Positions 59,708-64,000 of a DNA stretch of 64,000 bases are shown here, piece by piece. Origin of the DNA: Chitinophagales bacterium (lineage in GTDB: Bacteria > Bacteroidota > Bacteroidia > Chitinophagales > JADIYW01). The notes beneath the pieces are model-generated. The model was not told where the DNA came from. It searched no databases and was given only the letters and a program-made list of their open reading frames with translations. A program made the translations under genes and the position numbers. How positions within the stretch are numbered: position 1 is the stretch's first letter; the number at the start of each line of letters is the position of its first letter. The stretch spans positions 44,677-108,676 of the forward strand of contig JAIBAX010000007.1 in the NCBI GenBank assembly GCA_019694955.1, given 5' to 3'.

Positions 59708-61195
59708 ATGTCAACGCGTTTACAAATTTACAACAGCCTCACACGGCAGAAGGAAGTTTTCGAACCCCTAAATCCTCCATTCGTTGGTTTATATGTATGT
59801 GGCCCCACGGTATATAATGATGTTCACTTGGGCAATGTGCGCACATTTACCAGCTTTGATATGATATATAGGTATCTCGTGTATTTGGGTTACAAAGTTC
59901 GCTATGTACGCAATATTACAGACGCCGGACATCTTACCAATGACCGTGGCGAAGGAGTAAACAGGATTGAATCACAGTCGCAATTAGAGCAATTAGAGCC
60001 GATGGAAATTGTCCAGAAATATACCGTAGGATTCCACGATGTATGCCGACTCTTCAATATGCACCGCCCTACCATCGAACCTACTGCTACGGGACATATC
60101 GTTGAGCAGATTGAAATGGCTAAGACCTTAATAAACAACGGCTATGCCTACGAATCAAATGGCTCTGTATATTTTGATGTACATGCTTATAATGCTGCTA
60201 ACCACCAATATGGCAAACTCTCCGGCAGAAATGTCGATGAATTAATGGCGGGATACCGTGATTTGGATGGTCAGGATGAAAAGCGCCATTCTATAGACTT
60301 CGCACTATGGAAAAAGGCTTCTCCACAGCATATCATGCGGTGGCCTTCCCCGTGGGGCGAAGGATTCCCAGGCTGGCACTTAGAGTGCTCCGTTATGAGT
60401 ACCAAATACCTCGGCAAAACCTTCGACATACATGGTGGTGGAATGGATTTAAAATTTCCACACCACGAATGTGAAATAGCACAAAACATTGGCGCTTGTG
60501 AAACAGAACCTGTCCGATATTGGATGCATACCAATATGCTCAACTTCAATGGGCAAAAAATGAGCAAATCATTAGGCAATTCTATATTGCCTTTAGAATT
60601 GATTACGGGGAATCATCCATTGTTGGATAAAGGTTACAGTCCCATGACGGTGAGGTTGCTTTTCTTGCAATCACATTACTCCTCTGAATCTGACATTACG
60701 CTAAAAGGTCTGCAAGATGCAGAGAAAGGATTGCGCAAACTCATGAATGCCTCAAACTATCTAACGTCACTCGTTGCTTCCGGAGAAATTCAGGAAGAAA
60801 AAGAAACAGCAATACAGCAACTCATAGGCAATTGTAAAGAAGTTATGGATGACGACTTTAACACCTCTAAGCTGATAGCCAATCTTTATGAGATGGCTTC
60901 TCAAATCAATATTTTCTATAATGATGGCAAAAAGTCGCCCATACATCATGAAACATTAGAGACGTTAAGAACCACTTATAACGATTTTGTTTTTGATGTT
61001 TTGGGTCTTTTAGATGAGAACGATAACAGCAATAAGGAAACTTTAGACAAAGTGATGCATTTAGTAATGGACATCCGCAAATCAGCACGAGAGAACAAGG
61101 ATTGGGGTACTTCTGACAAAATTAGGGATGCCCTTAAAGATGCAAAAATTAGTCTAAAAGACGGAAAAGAAGGTACTACTTATGAAATTGAATAA
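59708..61195 (+). CDS. cysS: Cysteinyl-tRNA synthetase
   Basis: A 495-residue class I synthetase. Zinc-binding and signature motifs: GLYVCGPTVYNDVHLGNVRT (HIGH-type HLGN, first Cys), WHLECSVMS (second Cys) with the nearby FPHHECEIAQN (His and Glu ligands), and the KMSKS loop KMSKSLGNS. The C-terminal helical anticodon-binding domain ends in KDGKEGTTYEIE. Length is typical. The M28 peptidase frame begins within or just after its end. Confidence 0.96.
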   Translation: MSTRLQIYNSLTRQKEVFEPLNPPFVGLYVCGPTVYNDVHLGNVRTFTSFDMIYRYLVYLGYKVRYVRNITDAGHLTNDRGEGVNRIESQSQLEQLEPMEIVQKYTVGFHDVCRLFNMHRPTIEPTATGHIVEQIEMAKTLINNGYAYESNGSVYFDVHAYNAANHQYGKLSGRNVDELMAGYRDLDGQDEKRHSIDFALWKKASPQHIMRWPSPWGEGFPGWHLECSVMSTKYLGKTFDIHGGGMDLKFPHHECEIAQNIGACETEPVRYWMHTNMLNFNGQKMSKSLGNSILPLELITGNHPLLDKGYSPMTVRLLFLQSHYSSESDITLKGLQDAEKGLRKLMNASNYLTSLVASGEIQEEKETAIQQLIGNCKEVMDDDFNTSKLIANLYEMASQINIFYNDGKKSPIHHETLETLRTTYNDFVFDVLGLLDENDNSNKETLDKVMHLVMDIRKSARENKDWGTSDKIRDALKDAKISLKDGKEGTTYEIE

Positions 61196-61211
61196 TCTTA
61201 ATCAGAGGACG

Positions 61212-62189
61212 ATGAACAAAAAAAGTAGCTTTATTATTATTCTGCTGCTCGCCACTTGTACATTTACACAAACAAGCTGTAAATGGATAAAAAAGAATAA
61301 TGCTGCAACAAACGAAGAAGCTGAAAAAATTGAAAGACCGCCTTTTGTAGCAGACTCTGCTTACAGCTACATTTCCGACCAGGTAGCCTTTGGGCCTCGC
61401 GTACCGGGTACGGAAGCGCAGAAGAAATGTGTGGACTATCTAAAGCAAAAATTAGTGCAATTTGGTGCGCAAGTGCAAATTCAGGAAGGCACTGTAACCG
61501 TTTTCGATGGCACTCAAAAACCTATGTACAATATTATTGGCAGTATTAATCCGCAAATAGAAAGGCGCTTACTACTAATGGCTCATTGGGATTCAAGACC
61601 TTTCGCCGACCAAGGAACAATAGACAGCGATAAACCTATTGATGCCGCCAATGATGGTGCCAGCGGAGTAGGTGTTTTATTAGAAATTGCCCGCCAATTG
61701 CAACTAAAAAAACCAGAGATTGGCATTGACATTCTCTTTGTAGATGTGGAAGATTACGGCAAACCGGAGGTAGAAAATAGCTATGCCTTGGGAACACAGT
61801 TCTGGGCGAAGCAAGCAAAGAATTCAGGATATATGGCTTCTAATGGCATCCTTTTAGACATGGTCGGCGCAGGAGACGCTTATTTTACCTTCGAAGGATA
61901 TTCAGTACAATATGCCGGAGATTTCCTAAAAATGGTATGGGGTATTGCCCACCAACTGGGGCATGGCTCCTATTTCTCTTATACGCCTACCGATATGATT
62001 ACTGATGATCATTACTATGTAAATACCATAGCCGGAATTCCTACCATAGATATTATACATAGAGACATGAGTTCGCCTACGGGTTTCTGGAAACATTGGC
62101 ATACACAAGAAGATAAGTTGGATAAAATAGACAAGAAAACCCTGCAAGTAGTAGGAGAAACCGTTCTCGCCACTATATATGCCTATTGA
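61212..62189 (+). CDS. M28-family peptidase / glutaminyl-cyclase-like lipoprotein
   Basis: A ~325-residue zinc enzyme of the M28 family. From the ATG at 61212 the signal (FIIILLLATCTFTQTSC) ends in a lipobox; an upstream in-frame ATG at 61182 sits inside cysS and is less suitable. Zinc-ligand regions are LLMAHWDSRPF (His and Asp), ANDGASGVGVLLEIA, FVDVEDYGKPE and the later IDIIHRDM. The end FWKHWHTQEDKLDKI is characteristic of the glutaminyl-peptide cyclotransferase-like subset. It may form pyroglutamate at N-termini of exported proteins or act as an aminopeptidase. Confidence 0.85.
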   Translation: MNKKSSFIIILLLATCTFTQTSCKWIKKNNAATNEEAEKIERPPFVADSAYSYISDQVAFGPRVPGTEAQKKCVDYLKQKLVQFGAQVQIQEGTVTVFDGTQKPMYNIIGSINPQIERRLLLMAHWDSRPFADQGTIDSDKPIDAANDGASGVGVLLEIARQLQLKKPEIGIDILFVDVEDYGKPEVENSYALGTQFWAKQAKNSGYMASNGILLDMVGAGDAYFTFEGYSVQYAGDFLKMVWGIAHQLGHGSYFSYTPTDMITDDHYYVNTIAGIPTIDIIHRDMSSPTGFWKHWHTQEDKLDKIDKKTLQVVGETVLATIYAY

Positions 62190-62305
62190 TTCAATATAAA
62201 ACATCCTCCGCTCTGGAAGGACATTTATGGTTATGCACGATGTAGAAAACTTTATCATACTGCTACCAGATTTCTACCTAATTTAGCAATTGAAAAGGGC
62301 TAATT

Positions 62306-62974
62306 ATGAGGAAACTATCTTGCATTGTTTTAAGCATTATGCTATTGCTTTCGTGTAAAAATGCACCAGAGGCCGACGAAGCAGAAGTAGGCGACCCCAT
62401 TTTTGTAGAAACCACTGCTTCAGATTCTTTGGAGTGGGCAATTGATACAACATTGAGTGCTATAACTTTTGTGGGCAGCAAACCTACTGCCAGCCATCAC
62501 GGACAGTTTAAAGTGAGAGAAGGAAAAGTAGAGGTAGACAGTGCCGGAAATTTAAAAAGTGGAAATTTCATCATCAGCATTCCATCATTACAAGTGACGG
62601 ATTTAGATCCTGAAAGCAATATGAAGTTGGCTAAGCACCTCCTTTCCAACGAATTTTTTGATGCCGATAAACATCCCGAAGCATCGTTTCAGGTGGTAAA
62701 TGTGTTGCCATATACACCGGATTCTTTTAGTTCAGAGAAAATTTTTACCAAAAATCCTACACATATCATCACGGGAAATCTCAGGTTGCGCGATTCAACG
62801 AAATCAGTCAGGTTTCCGGCACGGATTTATATCACTGAAAATGCGATGACGGCACAGGCTAATTTCAATATCGACAGAACCTTATGGGGATTGAGCTATG
62901 GCAACGACAAGTCGCTAGGAGACAGATTTATTTCTCCCATCGTCAATATTGGATTAGAAATTCGCACTAAATAA
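62306..62974 (+). CDS. YceI-family lipoprotein
   Basis: A 222-residue lipoprotein (signal IVLSIMLLLSC). The YceI lipocalin-like fold follows: AIDTTLSAITFVGSKPTASH, GQFKVREGKVEV, HLLSNEFFDADKHPEASFQV (the HPxAxF hallmark) and ANFNIDRTLWGLSYGND. YceI proteins bind isoprenoid-type or other hydrophobic molecules in the periplasm. It is a single gene followed by a palindrome. Confidence 0.9.
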   Translation: MRKLSCIVLSIMLLLSCKNAPEADEAEVGDPIFVETTASDSLEWAIDTTLSAITFVGSKPTASHHGQFKVREGKVEVDSAGNLKSGNFIISIPSLQVTDLDPESNMKLAKHLLSNEFFDADKHPEASFQVVNVLPYTPDSFSSEKIFTKNPTHIITGNLRLRDSTKSVRFPARIYITENAMTAQANFNIDRTLWGLSYGNDKSLGDRFISPIVNIGLEIRTK

Positions 62975-62985
62975 TCCATTCCCAG

Positions 62986-63005
62986 TTTTCGTGTCGACAC
63001 GAAAA
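62986..63005. repeat. Perfect 20-base palindrome with GTGTCGACAC core
   Basis: TTTTCGTGTCGACACGAAAA is fully self-complementary and shares TCGTGTCGACACGA with 51930-51953. It lies 12 bases after the yceI stop, also at a gene end, with ATTCCC just before it. Confidence 0.85.
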
Positions 63006-63106
63006 TCCTTGAGTGATACATTCGGCTTTTGTTATTGACAACTGTGGATTAGTCATAAATGTCTTTTGGGCAGGTGCCATTATAAGTAGTTTTGCTTATA
63101 CATTCA

Positions 63107-63508
63107 TTACATAAAATTCTCTAGGTCAATATTCTCACTCTTGATTTTGTCTACATTTAAATTTATCAATTCAATAAATTGTCCCTTAAGATTTACATTT
63201 TGAGTCCAAAAGCTTTTGTCAATCTTCAATACCGATTCTAGTAAATCTCCAGGATAAAAATCTCCTTCGATCAAAACATCAGTTTTCAAAAAATCAATTG
63301 CTATTGGTATTAAATATTTTAAGCCGATGTTTTGTCCAATTAATGTATGCAATTCTCCTATAGTTAATTTGTTAACGGGAATTTTTCTATAGTCATAACA
63401 CCTCTTAACCAGACCAGAAGGATACTCCTTTTCGTCAGACCATTTGTCATTTTCCAAAACTTCAAGAGATTTTTGACTCCAAGTTATGTCAAATTTATTT
63501 TGCTTCAT
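63107..63508 (-). CDS. CdiI-like contact-dependent inhibition immunity protein (orphan)
   Basis: A 133-residue cytoplasmic protein. Conserved segments are KSLEVLENDKW, SGLVKRCYDYRKIPVNKL, TIGELHTLIGQNIGLKYLIP and IEGDFYPGDLLESVLKI. They match the CdiI_3-type family of immunity proteins (SLExLExDxW...LVxRCxxLRKxPL...LRxLIGQxxGLxYLxPLAI...EGDxYPGDLLxxVL). No CdiA/CdiB-like gene is in the window, so it is an orphan immunity gene, useful against toxins of neighbours. The gap 63006-63106 to the palindrome holds no gene. Confidence 0.8.
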   Translation of the reverse strand: MKQNKFDITWSQKSLEVLENDKWSDEKEYPSGLVKRCYDYRKIPVNKLTIGELHTLIGQNIGLKYLIPIAIDFLKTDVLIEGDFYPGDLLESVLKIDKSFWTQNVNLKGQFIELINLNVDKIKSENIDLENFM

Positions 63509-63556
63509 TAGCTTTGTCTCTAAATTACTTATAGCTAATTACTTAAAACTAAAAAC

Positions 63557-63820
63557 TTACTTATGCGTCTGCAATAACCCGTTTACCAAATCTACATAGG
63601 CTTGCATGGCGGCATCTTTAGACATGCCTTCTTTCTCCTTCCACATTTTCCACTTAAACTGTCCTTTTATGTCAAACATTCCAGGTTTAGAAGTTGTATT
63701 ATCTCCTTCGGTAGCTTGTTTATACAAAGCATACAGGTTTAAAAGTTGCTCATCGCTGGGGCGTTTGGTCAATGTTTTCACATCCTCCTGCGCTTGTGTG
63801 AACTGTTGTGTTAAGCTCAT
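63557..63820 (-). CDS. Acyl-CoA-binding protein
   Basis: An 87-residue ACBP-fold protein from the ATG at 63820 (MSLTQQFTQAQ). The longer frame to 63865 is less likely. The ligand-binding segments LLNLYALYKQATEGDNTTSKPG, MFDIKGQFKWKMWKEKEG and the final MSKDAAMQAYVDLVNGLLQ are standard. ACBPs buffer acyl-CoA and are scattered in bacteria; in Bacteroidota they are common. It stands alone. Confidence 0.92.
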   Translation of the reverse strand: MSLTQQFTQAQEDVKTLTKRPSDEQLLNLYALYKQATEGDNTTSKPGMFDIKGQFKWKMWKEKEGMSKDAAMQAYVDLVNGLLQTHK

Positions 63821-63893
63821 GATTATTTTTTTGGTGAAAATAACGGAAAGATATTTAAGGTGCAAGCGTTTTCTTAATCCCTAACTCTTAAAT

Positions 63894-63970
63894 TTTACGG
63901 AATAATGAATAATTTTTAGCTGAAAGGCTTTGAAGAGTGGATGTTTTGTATTTACTTTGTATTCCGTAAA
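63894..63970. repeat. Inverted repeat in the terminal intergenic region
   Basis: TTTACGGAATA (63894-63904) and TATTCCGTAAA (63960-63970) are perfect 11-base complements. A nested GTATTTAC/GTAAATAC pair also flanks the second arm. It lies just before an ATG at 63979. Confidence 0.55.
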
Positions 63971-63978
63971 TACGTATT

Positions 63979-64000
63979 ATGAAAAATAAAACACCACACA
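63979..64000 (+). CDS. Start of a gene cut by the window edge
   Basis: ATG followed by open sequence reading MKNKTPH to the end of the window, preceded by the inverted repeat above. Only seven codons are visible, so nothing can be said about its product. Confidence 0.35.

Noticed and set aside
1..64000. tRNA, rRNA or riboswitch genes
   Set aside because: I looked through the gene-free stretches for cloverleaf or conserved rRNA sequence and found none; short or divergent RNAs could be missed without a covariance search.

Overview
This window is AT-rich chromosomal DNA from a member of the Bacteroidota, most likely near Chitinophagales/Sphingobacteriia. That placement is an inference from four things: the many MKK...SCKKE-type lipoproteins, a TonB-dependent receptor beside a DUF5689 lipoprotein, -7 promoter motifs of the Bacteroidota form TAnnTTTG, and a mutL-rhomboid-rhomboid-nuclease-cysS-M28 gene order. 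No rRNA, tRNA, CRISPR array, phage or complete insertion sequence was seen.

Layout. (1) 0.16-9.3 kb, minus strand: a nearly complete tryptophan/kynurenine catabolic operon. Transcribed order is tryptophan 2,3-dioxygenase, formamidase-like cyclase, SDR, aminomuconate-semialdehyde dehydrogenase, RidA-type deaminase, 3-hydroxyanthranilate dioxygenase, ACMS decarboxylase, kynureninase, kynurenine monooxygenase and a small lipoprotein. Together they take tryptophan to a 2-oxo-dienoate by the meta-cleavage route. (2) 9.4-13.4 kb: an MgtC-like membrane protein, then the sulfate-activation genes cysC-cysD-cysN. (3) 13.6-22.8 kb: a run of poorly characterised lipoproteins and membrane proteins (WKNG-repeat and RCC1-repeat lipoproteins, PH-like proteins, one gene remnant), ending in a LytS/LytTR two-component pair. 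(4) 23-28.2 kb: DUF5689 lipoprotein and TonB-dependent receptor, divergent from a secreted EEP-family nuclease/phosphatase. (5) 28.2-31.8 kb: a duplicated cassette region in which lipoproteins share an identical head but have unrelated tails, next to an immunity-like gene fragment. (6) 31.8-34.9 kb: an NAD salvage operon (nadV, nadM-Nudix, nrtR) with two NrtR-type operators at its promoter. (7) 34.9-37.7 kb: intergenic repeats and aspS.

(8) 37.7-41.6 kb: two periplasmic arrays of TonB C-terminal-like domains, a secreted EndoU nuclease toxin with an adjacent probable immunity gene, and a DinB-family protein. (9) 41.8-47.6 kb: two MITE-like elements, kptA, a long acyl-CoA dehydrogenase, a helical protein and a trypsin-like protease. 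(10) 48-50.2 kb: a striking 728-residue protein with two near-identical B-lectin domains, a hydrophobic segment and an HExxH metallopeptidase-like C-terminus, without a signal peptide. (11) 50.6-64 kb: mainly housekeeping genes (DUF4397 lipoprotein, thioesterase, hemW, BamA/TamA-like protein, mutL, two rhomboids, EEP protein, cysS, M28 peptidase, YceI), then an orphan CdiI-like immunity gene and an acyl-CoA-binding protein.

The most interesting material is the interbacterial-conflict content (EndoU pair, lectin-metallopeptidase, lipoprotein cassette array, orphan CdiI) and the small dispersed repeats. Among the repeats are TIR-bounded ~175-bp elements, one of which supplies the stop codon of kptA, and perfect palindromes sharing the core TCGTGTCGACACGA. 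All domain assignments come from reading the sequence and remembered family motifs; no database search was run.
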